This document shows positions 1 through 14,746 of a DNA stretch of 64,000 bases, piece after piece. A model generated the notes under the pieces. That model was not told the DNA's origin and ran no database searches. It saw only the letters and a list, made by a program, of their open reading frames with translations. How positions within the stretch are numbered: the stretch's first letter is position 1; each line of letters begins with the position of its first letter. The DNA lies in NCBI GenBank assembly GCA_021234155.1, contig JAJEKV010000027.1, positions 15,096,891 to 15,160,890 of the forward strand, written 5' to 3'. The translations under genes were made by a program, and so were the position numbers. This stretch comes from Isoetes taiwanensis. Its lineage: Eukaryota; Streptophyta; Lycopodiopsida; Isoetales; Isoetaceae.

Positions 1-1330
1 TAAATTTGTACTGGAGACCTTTAGTGTGTAAGACTAACGTGATAAACAACTACACCATCGTTATATCTAATTTATAAGATAGCTTTTGGCCTCCACTACT
101 CTATAAATCTAGTTGTTAACTTAACTTTGACAAAATTAGATGTTTTGTTCTTTCTTCTCCATCTAAGACCATTGCCAAGTGCATTTCTGACCCTCCATTT
201 GGGTGGCACCTAAGACCAGTGCCAAGTGCATGTCAAACCCTCCATTTGGATGGCATATCACTAGGGAAATTGCCCTTACACAAACTAAAAACTATTCATT
301 GCATTGAACCAAATACCTCTAACTTCATGCATTCACGATGAATATATGTAATACAACTATAATGTAGCATTTGATCAGAGATAGATTCATCACAAGACCC
401 AATCGCTCTGATGCTTGCACATTAGTTTGATACTATTTGAAGGTGGCGTTATTATAATCATATACCCTTTTACTATTAGCTTGTGGGTAGAGGGTAAACT
501 AACATCGTCAAAAGGGCAACCCTTTGATGCATCGACATCTTGTTTGTTTGTTATAGTTGATTTTAGAATTACATGTATATGATGGAGGGGAAAATGGTTC
601 ACCCAATAGGATTATCTTCACAAATGACTTAACTCACACTTCCATCTAATGTGGGAATTTGACACCCCAGAGGATGTCGAATAGAAGATCCATGTCATAT
701 AAGTTAAAACATGAACTTTCCAAATCCTATTCCCCTATGCATAATAGATTTCTAGCTCGTTATTGGATAGATCCCTATGGATTTGATTGGCATAAAATTT
801 AAAAAATATGTGTCAATAAATAAAGTAAAATAGGGAGGCCCGATTAGCTTTTGCTTCAAAAACCTCTATATTTATCGGAACAAAAGATTTTTATAATTTT
901 CTCAAATAGGCTCGAACCTTCATTTTTGGTCCCAGAATTCAATTCTGAAACTCAAATTTAGGGGTACGCGCCTACTTGGACATCTAACCTTCAATTCTTA
1001 GATCACCTTAGAGATTTGGTTCTTTTCTTTGATTGTGGACGTTGGAGGCCGTATTTAGTAATAGAGGATTGAGTTGAATTGAACTGAATGATATCGACCA
1101 AATGGCCTATAGGACCCAAATAATGAACAATCAGACTATTACTGTACATGATTAAAAACCCCTATCCTGAAGCATTTCGAGGGAAAAAACTTAACAGTAT
1201 TAAGTCTGCAGTGTCCATTATTTCCTGGATGTAAGATGCGAGCCCACCAAAGATGTGTTCATAAGTACATGTTGCAGTTGGTTAGGCCATCGTATCGTGC
1301 CCGTATATGTGAAAATGATGGGTAGTGTTG
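1..1330. other. A/T-rich spacer, no gene recognised
   Basis: I see no open frame with recognisable protein character on either strand. The longest frame, on the minus strand at 390-602, has no family signature I know. The only structure I can support is the short tandem duplication at 163-255, listed separately. Confidence 0.5.
163..255. repeat. Tandem duplication, ~46-bp unit, two copies
   Basis: Two adjacent copies begin with CTAAGACCA and run through CCAAGTGCAT and CCTCCATTTGG to TGGCA (163-208 and 210-255). They differ at only a few positions. This looks like a local slippage or repair duplication with no coding role. Confidence 0.75.
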
Positions 1331-4250
1331 AAGGGTGTGCCTCTCATCTTCAATAAGTCCCTACTGGCAGCATTGGCAAACCCTGGTTTCTCGCTCTTCT
1401 AGTACCCATCTACTTCTCTCCATTATGAGGTGGTGTGCTTTTGTACGAATGGGTGCAATTGCTCTACACTTTTTCATGGGCAAATGTCTTAACAAGTGCA
1501 GCTACGGGCAAGTGCAAGATTGATCTACTTTTGTAGTGGGATGTCTTCATTTGAGATTTCGCGACAGGCATAGGAACAAGAGATGAAGAGACTTTGTCAG
1601 ACCACTATCCACTTTATGTCACTTTGGATTGGAGGCACTTTCGGTGAAGCGTACGGGAGACGAGCCGAGGGTTTGGGATACACCCGAACTATCGGAAACA
1701 AAGCGGGATATGAGGTGGCCTTGAGCATTATTTCACGGGGATTGATACCTCTCTACGCCATGATAAGTGTGAATGGTTGGTAGAAGGCCTTACTGCTTAG
1801 CGGCCGATAAATGCTTTTGCGGCAAGAAAGCCCGTGAAGGTTGTAATTCCTCAAAACCCTTAGTTTGGCGGCGAATGTAGGCTCTAAAGTCATTCAGCAC
1901 CTCTTAGATCCACGACTCCGGCTGCGGTATTAGGGACTATAAGGCATTCTTGAAATCAAAAGCATCGCTTCATTACCGCGAGAAAATCAACAGCGTATTT
2001 GGAATCTGATAGGCGAAGGCCAAAAGCCTTTTGGCGTAAAGTCTTTAATATAAGAGCGTAACCACGTAATGTTACCTCGAGACCCGATGGGGGCAGCGGT
2101 TGGAGGAGTTGGCATGACCCCGAGAACCCAGTGGCGGCTGATGCGGATCAAGCTAGGAGAAACACTACAACTCTCGAGGCGGACATCCACCGGGGTCTTG
2201 GCATCTTGCTATGGTAAAGCAAAAGGACTTCTGCAGGGGACTTAGAGTATTGTGAAATAAGTGGGCTGGCACAACAGGCCTTTAGCCGAGGATAATCAAT
2301 CGGGCCATCGAGAGGGCCTCGCGAAGAATGGATGGTTAGCAAGGTCACTATTCATAAGGCGGAGCGAGGGGATGACTCCACACACCAACTCTGGTATGAT
2401 CATGGTAGGCGTTACTTTCGCCAAAACTTCGGGAATATCTTTGGAAAGATGCGCAATGGGGCCGGGCTAGATACATCACGGTTGGCTTGACCCGGAGTTT
2501 CCATACGCCCCTCCTGATGATCATATTTTACTCTCCGGAATCCTTATGGAAGCTAAGTAGCAATTACGCGGCGTGACTTGTGACTAATTTGTTGCGTGGA
2601 TTTTAGGCGGCATATGATCACGATTTCAGGACTGTTGTGGCAACGCTTGCGGGGAGCTACATGTCCCACGAGTTGCGAATGCCATCTGCGGCTCTCCATA
2701 GGCAGGAACCATATGCCACTTTACTTTTGCATCGGACCCAGGGTGAATAGCACCATAGAGTGTTAAGCGAGGATGCGTTATACTCCAACCTTTTTGACTC
2801 TATATTGACGAGTTGGAGACACGGATGTAGAACATGGAGTGGTGGCCATGGGTTGCGGGAGGCATATATAATAAAGCGATTTGCTCTATCGCGGGGCGAT
2901 GCGGGCTTATTATCCCACTCCTGACTAAAGTTATCGCGAGGAACATTTGGATGCTCTGATCAATTACGTGACATAACTTCAAGAATGGCGATCAGCTGAG
3001 TAGAAAACCAGCGGTTGCGATCATGCATAGCATGATATCGGACTTCTATTCTGGAGGGACAAAGGGATGGAAGTTGTAATTATCACGGGAATCGATTTCC
3101 CTGCTAACATGCTATGGAATGGTGGCGTGTAGAAAGAAGGGTGTGTGAGGATGGAAAGCCATATGCAATCTTACGAGAATGGTATTCTGAGAATGAATCT
3201 CGCGATTGGAGCGCGCCAAAGCACGCATTGTTAGAGCACTTTCGTGGAACGGTATTGTTAGTATGGGGTAGAGGTCACGGGGCCGGTTAGCAAGGGTACT
3301 TGGGATGAAAAGCTAGAAATTCTGAAGGCTTTCACGACATACAACCACAGGCATCAAGGACCGATTGCCTTATCAATTTACTAATGGCGTATGAGGCTGG
3401 CTTTTGGCCCTTGGCGATTACGCTATCTGGGGGCACCTTGCGTATTTCCATAAGGTTAGCGGAATGGATGCCACCGATGTCTTCCTCCCCGACTCACATT
3501 ATTGGCATAAGGGCCACAACGAAGAGAGTGTGGCGAGAACGTGTAGGGGATGGACTGCCGTGATCATAGACTATCAGCACATTATGGATTATGTCGGATG
3601 CTCGGGCGAATTTGCATTTGAATGGCTTTCTTGCCTCTATGGGATGCACCACTCTTACCGAGATCAATCCGTCCTTGAACCGGCCCCACCCGGTGTTGAA
3701 GGCGCATCTCCGCAGAAATGGAGGCTATGGCTACATTAAGGACGGGGTCCCGCAAATGCCAATTGGGAGACGGTGCGGGAGATACCGGATGGGCGGGGAA
3801 TCGAGCATGAGAAGTTAATGCGATCGTGCATGCGGATAGTAGAAGATGAACACCATGCTCTGGGAATTACCCGGCATATGCACACATCAGGAGGCAGCTC
3901 ATGCCGATCTCGAATGCTCGAGATAGCAATTCATCACCTGGCTGGCCCAGCCCGATGGTGGCATCTTAGATCGTACTGCGCGAGTCTCCGCCGTCGAGGG
4001 GGAGTCCCTCCACCCGACCACGAGGGGAATTTTGAAGGAAGCCCGGGAGATAGGGCCTCTCAGCGCCTACCACAAGGGTTTTCCTCCACATGGGGGTTTT
4101 CATCAATGGTAGAGACACATTGTCTGGGGTTTTACGTGGTTTTCTTTTGTGTTTGAAAACTTTACTTTATATTGTAAGCCGTCTCATAGGCCGGTTGGCC
4201 TCGGGTGGATATTAAAGTATACTTCCTTCCCTTCCTTTCCTTCGCTGGCT
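1330..4250. other. Relatively GC-rich decayed sequence, probably old transposon
   Basis: Compared with its flanks this stretch is richer in G+C and holds many short frames on both strands, the longest at 3404-3739 and 3773-4156 (+). None carries a motif I can assign. The 3' part (about 4090-4230) changes into a T-rich stretch with a short GGCC-rich stem-like sequence and a TATTAAAG-type tail. That resembles the 3' ends of plant non-LTR retrotransposons, but no reverse transcriptase core was found upstream. I class it only as likely old mobile-element sequence. Confidence 0.3.
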
Positions 4251-7150
4251 GGCACGAGCACTGTTATGCAAAAGGTTAATTTGAAAACATATGTCTAGAC
4301 AATGTTTGAGGCGATTGTGGTCCTCATTGTTATGCACATATATGTACCCCTGTTCCTGCACATTCCATCTAGAGAACAAGTGACTCGTTTCTCCTTCCAA
4401 CATGCCTGAAGGCGTTGTGGATCCATTGTCATGGTGTAGGCGAGTTCAAAAGGCAAGAGTATCTAATGTTGACCGCTACGTTACATGATGTGGCTCGAGC
4501 AACTCTTTGCAAGGGTGGCGGAGTCTCTTGCAAAGGAATTTGATCTGAGTTGTGAAGTGACTTCAAGTGCTTGAGTAGGGCTTATGTACATGTTCCAAGT
4601 CATCTCAAAGGTGGTATCGCTTCGAATTCTTGGCCTCCTTACTTCCTTCACCTCTTGCTTGATGGGCTTCATTAACATCTTGAACAAGTGATTGATGTGG
4701 CGGTCATTATATTAACTCTCATGGCGGTTACGCATTACATAGAAACCGGCATCTTGAGTAAGCCCATTGTTTGATACAAGTATTCCAATATGTGGTAGTC
4801 ATGAACTCCTCTCCTAGATACTCATCCCATTGGTTTGGCAGAAAATGCTCAAGGCATCCAGATGCTCTACTGCATAGATATTGGAGTGTATGCTAAGAGG
4901 TCCACATGATCTGCATATATAAGCGACCTGATGACATGGTGACGAGCCTGGCCCATCACCTCCAAGCTATGCAAGACATTCCTTAAGCTGATCAATGTAC
5001 AACCCAAACAATAGGAGAGAATGGACATCTTTGATGGATTCCACTATACAATTGATTGTTGGAAAATACTCTTTAAATTGTTATTCAACTTCAAATTAAA
5101 ACTTTATGTGTCAGCAACATTTACATAGTTTATAGACTTAATTTCGATGAACATTGTTACATTCAGGACCAAATGAACAGTGCTTTTCACAAATCATACA
5201 AGTTCTCTTCGATCTATTTTTGTAAGCTTCATCCGATCGTCTTACCCTCTTCGTCTCAAATTTCAATCATCAGATAAGACATAACTCATATTTTTAGTGC
5301 CGGATTCATGCTTTTTCGGTCCTCCACTAATATTTCAAACTTCTATTTTTGTGGATGTCATCTGACTTGAGATATTACCATGCATTGTCTCAATGTGTAC
5401 ATGCATATTCCAGGTCCAAGGTATTATAACGTGCATATATCATCTAGGTTAAAACATGACCATATAAACTTAGTGAAGTTTTCAACATTGATAACCCATT
5501 CTGAGAGTGACATTCATGTTGAGCATGTTTCATAGAGCCTGCGCATTGCATTCTGTAGTTCCCAGGGGATTCCCAAGCATATCAATCGTTCCCATAGTTT
5601 TTCCATAGGTACCATGGCGAAAGCTTTGGCAAAGTCCAAAAGTAGCAATTATAGATCCTATCGTCTATGGTACAATATTTAGTCTCAAACCTTGTCAAAT
5701 CAAGTGCGCTTACCTCGCCCGTAACTGCCATCGCTAACGCTTTCGAGAATTATTAGCAGTTTTATACAGCCACGAGCTAATCATGATTGTGTGGTATTTA
5801 GGGCAGTGTGGATCTCCCCCCTTATGTATTGGACCACTCCGGTGGTAGTCCATTTTTGTGATGTTCTAGTATAATATATGTTAGGAATACATATTATCTT
5901 CTTCGTCATAGTATATGTCGCAAGATGATGACGTAGCTGGGGTTCGACTTGTGCCACCATAGGAACAGAACATGGCGATGGCGACCATATGGAGAAATTG
6001 GTATATTATACTAATGGTATAATACCACCGTGAACCTTAGATATATTATATTGGTCATAATATGGCCTCAGGGGGTAAAGCTTCAATATTATTAACAACA
6101 TTTTAAGTGTCTTGGCATTAAAGCCCACATGGGGTACAAAATTGCTGAGTGGAATTACACTTTTGGCCAGAAGCACATATTAAGCTTAGCATTAAATAAA
6201 TGGACACTATGAAGACTGGGCCATTAGGATAGTCAAAAGGTAATCAACTGACTAAGAATTTCTTGATGAGCCCGTCTTCCGTGCTTGGCGGGGGCACTCC
6301 ATTTTGTGGCATTTGATCTACTTCACCAAATCACGACAAGCTATGGCTCATTGGAATCGGCATCCAAAACTAGGATCCTTATGAAGTGCGACTTCTACGT
6401 ATATTTTGAGGCACAATCATGAAAATTCGATCAAAGGTTGCCATAGAGTAAGTAATAATATGTCTCATAAGAACACTTGGCCGAATGGATTAGATGGTTC
6501 CTATGGATTTGTAGTACAAAACCGTTAGGACGTACCAAGTTTGAGTAAATCCATTGAGTATTTTCACATAAGAGGCCAAAACGTTTCACGATATTTCTTG
6601 GTAAAAGCCTAATATCTTACAAACTGTCCTGATTTGATTAAAGATACGTTTCCATAGGATTAGAGTGATTTTAAAAAGCGTCTTTGGAGTCCCGAGTTTG
6701 AGGATCATTCATAGAGAGGATTGATAGTGAAAAAAGCTAAAAAGATTCACAGTATAAAGGGGAAAAGCTTATATCTCTAAAATGAAGCTACTTCTACACA
6801 AAATCTAATGTCAGTCTCTTCCATTAGATTGGAGATGCAAAAAGCGATATTAGGAGATCAGTGAGTCCCCACTTTGAAAATTATTATTGAATCAACAAAA
6901 AATAATATTTCATGGGTGCTTGCCGTTAAATCTTATTGTAATGAAAATCGTTCTTTAAGCACTTTAAAGCGACGTCCACGGAGACAGTGATTCTATTTAC
7001 CGGTATCAATTTTATGCCCCATGTGTGGCACATGTCTATTTGCATGTGTGACACATGTCAAAAGGAGCGCACCGCATCGCAATTGCCATAAATGTGCTAG
7101 GGGCCCCATTTGCCATGTGGCAATGCATCATGTAGTGTAGTTTATCTATT
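4250..7150. other. Spacer without recognisable features
   Basis: No coding region, repeat pair or RNA gene could be supported. A short imperfect A/T-rich inverted repeat lies near 6000-6026. A tRNA-like A-box lies near 6479, but no cloverleaf can be drawn around it. Confidence 0.45.
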
Positions 7151-7159
7151 CATGTTTTG

Positions 7160-8400
<1,241 letters not shown>

Positions 8401-9239
8401 CTCTGAGGGGAAGAATAAGAAAGAGGCATATGGCGTATGCGAGTGAAAAATCGGTTTGGAAGCCTCTGGGGAAGAACAAGAAAGAGAAGGCAGGGCCGAA
8501 TATTACGTGTACCTTGGCATGCTTGAAAGATTCTTTAAAGAGAATCTTAGCGGTGGTTGAAAACTTTCTTGAAGAGGAAGTGCCAGGATTGAGAATCTTA
8601 CGAGGGAATAATGGGAAGCCTTTCATTGGAAAGAGAATAGCAATGGCGGACATATTGACTGTAAAATTCAATGTAGTGAAAACAAATTGCAAGTGCTTAG
8701 GAAGCGTAAACTGAAGGCCAGTCATTTGTATATTGGGGATCCTCGCACTAAAGCGGTTGGAAAGAACGCAAAAAGTCACGAGATACAAATAATAGAAAAC
8801 AAAGCAAGGATGGGCAAGGTAACGTGGCGGCGAGAATGGAATCAGCCAGTAGATCCAGATTTAGAGACATGAATAGTGAGTCGAGACCACCGAGGATCGA
8901 GAGGATCATATATTTGGAATAATGACTCTATTGATAGGTTTAAAGTAGATGTAATTAGCTTTATGCTTGAGAATGTTGATCATTATTTTTTTTTTCTAAA
9001 GCCTTGAACATATGAAGAGAAATGTTTACGAAATAAATGATTTTATTCTGCTTCCTTCATTCTATATGGTATAAAAATCATGGAGGTTAAAAGGTCATGT
9101 AGGAGGAATTCATTATGTTAGAAAAGTAATGGGATATATGGTAAAAGCTGAGTACCACGGTAGTTATCTAGCAATTTAGTTAAGAAAATTCTGGCGGTTT
9201 GGAAAATATTTATTGTAGGTTGTTATTTTCCTCCGCATT

Positions 9240-9720
9240 TTGGTTCACCGATTAGTATATCTTTAGGAGTTTGGGCCGAGCGATCTTTTTTTCCGGCTAG
9301 AGCAGAATGCGATGGCACCACACCAAGAAAGAAGATATTATCTTGATAGGAGATTTTTAGGAGAGTTGTAATAAACAAGCGGCAATTGTAGACTCAAAAG
9401 AGTTAGTTGTGAATTTGGAAATGCTAGATGAATGGAGTAAAAGAATATATAGGTGGCATCGTGAATCTCATGATAAAATAAGATGGCTACACCACCCAAA
9501 GGTAATCATCGTGCGTAATGCGATTGAAAGCGGACTTGCTTATATATAATGACGCAAAGCAATTTCCGCGTCGGTAAACTAACATGCGGGGATGCTAGTG
9601 TTGTAGACTTGGTTTTGGCTAGGACATGTGCAGCAAATGTTGGATTTTCATATAGAGAGCAATGCCTCGGATAGCGGATCACTCACCTTTATTAGTTGAG
9701 AACGAGGTTAAAAATGTGCC
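9240..9720 (+). other. LINE endonuclease domain remnant
   Basis: Three blocks of the LINE endonuclease/exonuclease/phosphatase fold can be read in different frames: IILIGDF (9337-9357), a Val-Val-Asp block near 9600, and DHSPLL (9677-9694), where the family normally has Ser-Asp-His. The domain nicks target DNA to prime reverse transcription. Frameshifts between blocks show that it is dead. Confidence 0.75.
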
Positions 9721-10149
9721 TTCAGTAAATGATCATGTACCATATGGACAGCCCCGAGGAATATAGGTTAAAATAGAATGAATTAGGAGGATGCAGTGCC
9801 ATTAGTGAGACCCTTGCCCAAATGGTCTTACGGAAATTGTGCTAAATGCTTTATATCACAAAAAGAAATTAGAAAGGCATCCTTACAGTACATGGTTTGA
9901 TAAAATTTGCAAAAGCGAAAGAGGAAGTTTAAAGCGAAGGGTATAGAAAGGCAAAAATTAGAAAAGTATGTGAAGTGACCAAATCAAGAAAGAAACAATA
10001 CATCTATAGCGAATAGCGTATGATAGAGGAGTTATTGGTTAAACTAGCTCCAAATTTGGAGCAGGTTGGAAACCTAATGTAAAACAAAGAAGCTATGGAC
10101 ATTGATGCATTGTTGTTAGGACGAAATGCATAAGCTATATCGTAATGCT

Positions 10150-11000
10150 GTACGATGTGGAAGAGATCATATATCCATTCTTTACGTGAATGCAAGTTCA
10201 CCACGGAAGATCTTGAAGAAGGTTTAAGTAAACTAGCAAATGGGAGGCGGCAAATGCACACATGGATTAGTGCGAGAAATGTTCAAATGTCTTTGGGGAT
10301 TCCGTTCATCGCGATGCTACAATGGAATTGTTACGTCACCGGTATGTAGGGAATGGTTTTCCCTGCGCACATGGCGAGTTAAGCGAGTTATTCCATTATA
10401 CAAACGGAGAGATAAAGACCTGGGTAACTATAGGATGATTATGGCTTGCGGCTTCTTTGCAAAGGAATTATTTGCTACCATGTTAAACACTAAGATTAAT
10501 ATGTGGGCTAAAAAATGGAGTCAGGGGCTATGGGCCAAAGCGAGTTTAGACCTAAGCGGGTCTACCATAGATCATTTGATCACTTTGCTGTACCATGATA
10601 GGTGGATTCATTTGGTAAGAAAAAGCCTTTTATATGCTCTTTTAGTTATGCTAAAGATTTTGACCGTTGATGAATAGGGATAATCTACGGCAAGAATGGA
10701 GTTACTTAAGGTCAGTGGAACTAAGACAAGCAGTTAAGATTACTCTGAGAAGAGTCTTGATTGGGTTATCACTACCTATGTCTGTAAAAGAGTTGCATGA
10801 TAGTATTGTGGTCAATAATATTGGGGTCAAGCAAAAGGATGTCCTTTATCTCCAACTTTGTTTTGGATTATTCATTGAGGAGTTGGAGAGTTAGTTGGTT
10901 TGAACATGGGCGATGGTACCTTTGGTAAATGGTTATGTAGTATAAGAGCTTTGCTATATCACGGATGATATAGTCATCCTATCAGCTCGATGGCGGGGAT
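10150..11000 (+). other. LINE reverse transcriptase domain remnant
   Basis: Frame 10240-10677 carries VIPLYK, an Asn-Tyr-Arg block and STIDHLITL, matching the order of RT motifs in LINE ORF2. Frame 10667-10894 continues with GVKQKDVLYLQLCFGLFIEELE, a damaged form of the usual Val-Lys-Gln-Gly-Cys-Pro-Leu block. At 10955-10969 the catalytic Tyr-Ala-Asp-Asp core survives only as YITDD. The gaps match single-codon and single-base deletions. Confidence 0.8.
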
Positions 11001-11049
11001 GCGAAGCACTTGGATCTTGGCATATTTTGTGATAGTAAAGAGAATGCGG

Positions 11050-12736
11050 TAAATCTTGCTAAACATCAGTTGTCATACTGAGACTTAAATAAAATCGACC
11101 ATCTGTTATTCTTCTAAAGGTATGGAGTTATTTGAAATAGCTTCGATATAAATATTTGGGAGTGGAAGTTAATAAAGTCAAACGGAATAGCCAGTAGAGG
11201 CATAGGAGGCAATCACCAGTGCGAAACCTTGTATAGCATGCAACATAGAAGTGCCAAAAGGCTGAAATTTTGAATTTTGACATGAAGCGAGAGTACTAGA
11301 ACTGATAACATTGCTGCAAGTGTGAGGTTTGGGGGCGAGGCTTAGCTAAAATGGACACATGGAAAAAGGTAGAAAGGTCAAAAAAAATTCCTTAGAGCGG
11401 GCTAGGCACAAAGTTACAAACACCATATGACATATGATGCTAGCTTTGAATGTGATATGATGCTGATGAGGTAGAAGAATTGTAAACTAGCAAAACAAAG
11501 CTGAGCCCTACTTTGGCGTTTCCCAAGCCAACTCTGTTGCCACCCTGGATTTTTTAAATGGCATATTATAATTATGAGGAAGGCTGGGCGTTACATGACT
11601 AAGTTGAGTATTAATTTGTTCGTAAATAAAAAAGGAAATATATATCCAATCCGTTCAAGGCATGAATATCACCATTAATGGATATCAACACCCATTCTAA
11701 GGGTAACCCTAGGTAACAGATGGTTTAGCAATGGACATTACAAATGAAGTCGGATACCGTTCATGGGTAGTCTATCTCGAGTTAGCATATCCATAGAGAA
11801 AAATCTTTGGAAATCTCATGTTGCTAGCTTGGGTGCACAGCAGATGCGCACAACTCTAGGGAGAATAAAAGCTGACAGAGTCTCTGCGAGTGTTAAGCAC
11901 TCAGCACTAGTGAGTGGGCATTAATGAAGACTAGTATGGAGTCGATGCTGCTCACGTCGAGTTGCTTTATTTCCTTTGAGCTAGAGACCGTAGCTTAAGG
12001 AGACCGCAACATATTATTTGGGGTTTAGGAGGCGTGTAGGTTAAAGTGACATCTTAGGCTTTGTGTGAAATATCTGATGGCAGCAAGGTCGGAAGGACCG
12101 TCACAAAGTGTAATTATCGAGAGGAAGGACCAAGCCCTTGTTACTTTTATTAAAAGCTTTGCCATCCAATTCGTGCAATAACATTGAAAAAAATTTGTTG
12201 CCTTTCCTTCCATGCTCCAACCAATGTACAATCCATGAGCAAAAGCCAGCTCTATTCAAAAGCTATTTGTTGTCATAGCCAACCCCTGCTAAAAGCTTCG
12301 GAGCCATACCCTCAACCTGCATCGCCATCTCCTTTAAACCCTTTGATTTATGTGCTATCCGCTCCATCTTTCTTCTTCATGCTCGCGTGGAAGAACCATA
12401 CAAGAAGAAGCCCTAATCTGCCTTCCGTCATATCCAATAACCGCTGAAACTGGCATTGCGCCCAGAGAGGAAAAGAGAAAAAAAGAAAAAAGAAAAAGGT
12501 CGTTGTTAGAGAAGGAATTAACTGGAAATTATTAAAGCTAAAGAAGAATGAGAATATTTAAATTTTGAATCTTGGTGCAAGTTCCCTTGGATAAGATGTT
12601 GGTTTTCAATCTATTGATCATGAGTTTGAGTCCATGTACGTTCGTAAATATGTGGCTTATCTTTTTGTTTATGCCTCAAGTGAAGACCTAATGTCATATG
12701 CCCATTTCAAGTGTTCATATATTCAACGAGGTTTAA
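11050..12736. other. LINE 3' remainder and spacer, no gene recognised
   Basis: The first several hundred bases probably continue the LINE C-terminal region. No motif could be placed and no clear A tail was found. Short frames at 12025-12231 (minus) and 12184-12447 (plus) have no family features. Confidence 0.35.
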
Positions 12737-13339
12737 GGTTAATAACTAATAATGGTGCTCGGGGGAGTGGCCTTGCATGGAACAATATTTATTGATATGA
12801 TCAAGTAAGAAAGCCATTCTATGTCTAAGTCTTGATATTATCAAGGAGAGAGCTAAAAATAAACCTTGACCTTTATTTAGAAGCAAAAAGGCAAAAAATA
12901 AAAGGACAATTTTGAGACGTGATATCTCCGCGACCATAACTCAGAAATCGGCGATCCTTACCTTGTTGGACAGCTCTTGAAGTCCTATGTTTAAGATTGG
13001 AGCGGTAGCCTATAGTTCCTTACAGTTTGAAAGTTATGCCCAGAAAGGTGCATAGAGTCTAAAATTTGGCCTTTTGGCAATCTGCTTCTTCCTATGTTGT
13101 TGATGTCTTTGGAGCCTTACTTTCTAGTATCTTTGCTTGATCATATCATTCGAGGAGTTCATGCTAACACGGTGGTTGGTGGCGAGCTTGTTCTTACCTC
13201 TCTGATCTTGCGGAGTATTAGCTTGACTTGGTGACATCTCTTCTAGTTGGTGGGTTGGGTGGTAAATCGAGTACCATGTGGTGTTTTCCTTTCTAATATG
13301 TTGATGAATTTCACGGGAAGAATAGAGCATTAAGTAACA
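12737..13339 (+). repeat. 5' LTR of the small element
   Basis: It aligns with 14747-15358 from GGTTAATAACTAATAATGG to AAGAATAGAGCATT..GTAACA. Shared blocks include AAGAAAGCCATTC.ATGTCTAAG, CATAACTCAGAAATCG and GTACCATGTGGTGTTTT. The two LTRs differ by many small indels, which indicates an old insertion if the differences are real. Confidence 0.75.
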
Positions 13340-13340
13340 A

Positions 13341-13355
13341 TTGGTATCGAGCCCA
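13341..13355 (+). promoter_or_regulatory. Primer-binding site, initiator-Met tRNA type
   Basis: TTGGTATCGAGCCC directly follows the 5' LTR end. The plant initiator-Met consensus is TGGTATCAGAGC, so this looks like the usual site with a one-base deletion. Confidence 0.65.
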
Positions 13356-14159
13356 TTTCCGGTCTTTACTAAGCGGGCTATTAGGTGATGGAAGGCATTG
13401 GAAATTTGAGTGGCTAGCGCAAAGAGGTCAAGAGGGTAAATTGCAAATAGGTTACCTCTTGTAGAGGTATGAAGTTGATGTTTAAGGATTGTGATTAGAA
13501 GTCTTTTAGATATTTCTTATTGCATCAGGAGAGGAAGGCTGATATAGTGCAGTAGGGGTACTGGGATAAAGCACGGAAATGTTGGGGCCCATTGGATACT
13601 TTGATTTCCTTGAAGGATAAAGCCCTTTTTGGCGTGTTGGTTATTTCACTATGGAAAAATTTACCCATGTAAAACCTTGTTTATAAGCTTTTGAATTTTG
13701 TCTGAATGGTTTTCGGAAGAACTTCTTCCTATTTAGTTGTGGTATAGCGAGGTGAGTTTAAGGCGATGTATTTCTATGAGAATGATGACCAACAATTAAG
13801 TTTAATTTAAAATCTAATAAGCTGAGAAAGCAGCCCGGTAATGGTTCAATGCTATTCTTCACTTTGGTATATTGGGTGGAAATTTTTTCGCTGAGCTTAT
13901 GTTGGTGTCTGACCTCGCGGATTCTTGATTCTTGGGTTCTGAGTTCTAAAGTTGTGATTGAGTTTAAAGAACATGGACATTCTGATGCAAATGAGACTTG
14001 CTTGGCGGGGTATGAGCGAACTTTGCGAATTCCTTATTAGCGATTATAGGAGTAAATGGAATACTCTAAGTAAATTGAGACCATTTCTAATAGAACTGAA
14101 ATAGAAAACCTTTGTCGGACATTGTAGTTCACGGAATTTTTTGGCTTCAAAGTTTGGAC

Positions 14160-14485
14160 TTGAATATTATTTCTAGTTGTGGATTCTAACTAGAGTTTTA
14201 ACCATGGATTTGAATTAGGTGGTAGATATTTCTAGTTGTGGATTCAGCTTCAGGGTTTGCAACCATGGATTTGGTTGTGTAGATATTATTTCTAGTTGTG
14301 GATTCAGCAGGGTTTGCAACCATGATTTGGTTGTGGTAGATATTTCTAGTTATTGGATTCAATAGGGTTGCAACCATGGATTTGATTGTGGTGAATATTT
14401 ATAGTTGCAGTTCAACTAGGGTTTAACCATGGATTTGGTTGGCGGTAGATATTTCTAGTTATGGATTCAACTAGGGTTCTGGCTC
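14160..14485 (+). repeat. Minisatellite, ~55-63-bp unit, about six copies
   Basis: Units contain ATTTCTAGTTGTGGATTC, then CTAGGGTTTGCAACCATGG and ATTTGGTTGTGGTAGAT. They start near 14167, 14228, 14289, 14342, 14397 and 14452. Unit lengths vary through indels. The array lies within the internal region of the small LTR element. Confidence 0.85.
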
Positions 14486-14746
14486 ATGGATTTGTTTATT
14501 AATTTGATTATTGAGTTCAATCGGGGGTTGTATTTCCTACATGGACTTGGTTATGTTATTCCTCTGGAAGTATAATTCTTGATGAGGAAATAAGTTTGAT
14601 CTGCTAGAGCAGGAAAGACTAACGACTTTCAAAGAAATTGATTGAAGATCAATTTTGAAAAGGATCTTTCGATGGTTTCCTTTCGGGTTTTGTGATGTCG
14701 AGGGCGATCATGTTTTGAAAGGAAGGAATTATTATTGATATAGTTT

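Larger units (their letters stand above)
8430..11050 (+). pseudogene. Decayed LINE (non-LTR retrotransposon), copy 1
   Basis: The strand carries, in order, traces of an apurinic-type endonuclease and a reverse transcriptase, the usual order in LINE ORF2. The endonuclease signature IILIGDF is at 9337-9357. A second block, CGDASVVDLVLAR, is near 9585-9625. The DHSPLLVE block that ends this domain is at 9674-9700. RT blocks follow from about 10360, including VIPLYK, STIDHLITL and a degraded Tyr-x-Asp-Asp centre near 10955-10969. Frames 8430-8714 and 8687-8872 precede the endonuclease and could be the end of an ORF1-type protein, but I do not recognise them. Stops and frameshifts break it throughout. 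A second copy of a similar family is inserted at about 41.8-45.5 kb. Confidence 0.8.

Noticed and set aside
1583-4156. Frames at 1583, 3404, 3591 and 3773 as a possible gene
   Set aside because: They lie in different frames with no splice logic and no recognisable motif. More likely decayed transposon.
6477-6570. tRNA-like A-box (TGGCCGAATGG) with a weak B-box
   Set aside because: No acceptor, anticodon or T stems can be paired, so it is not a tRNA gene, and no repeat partner supports a SINE.
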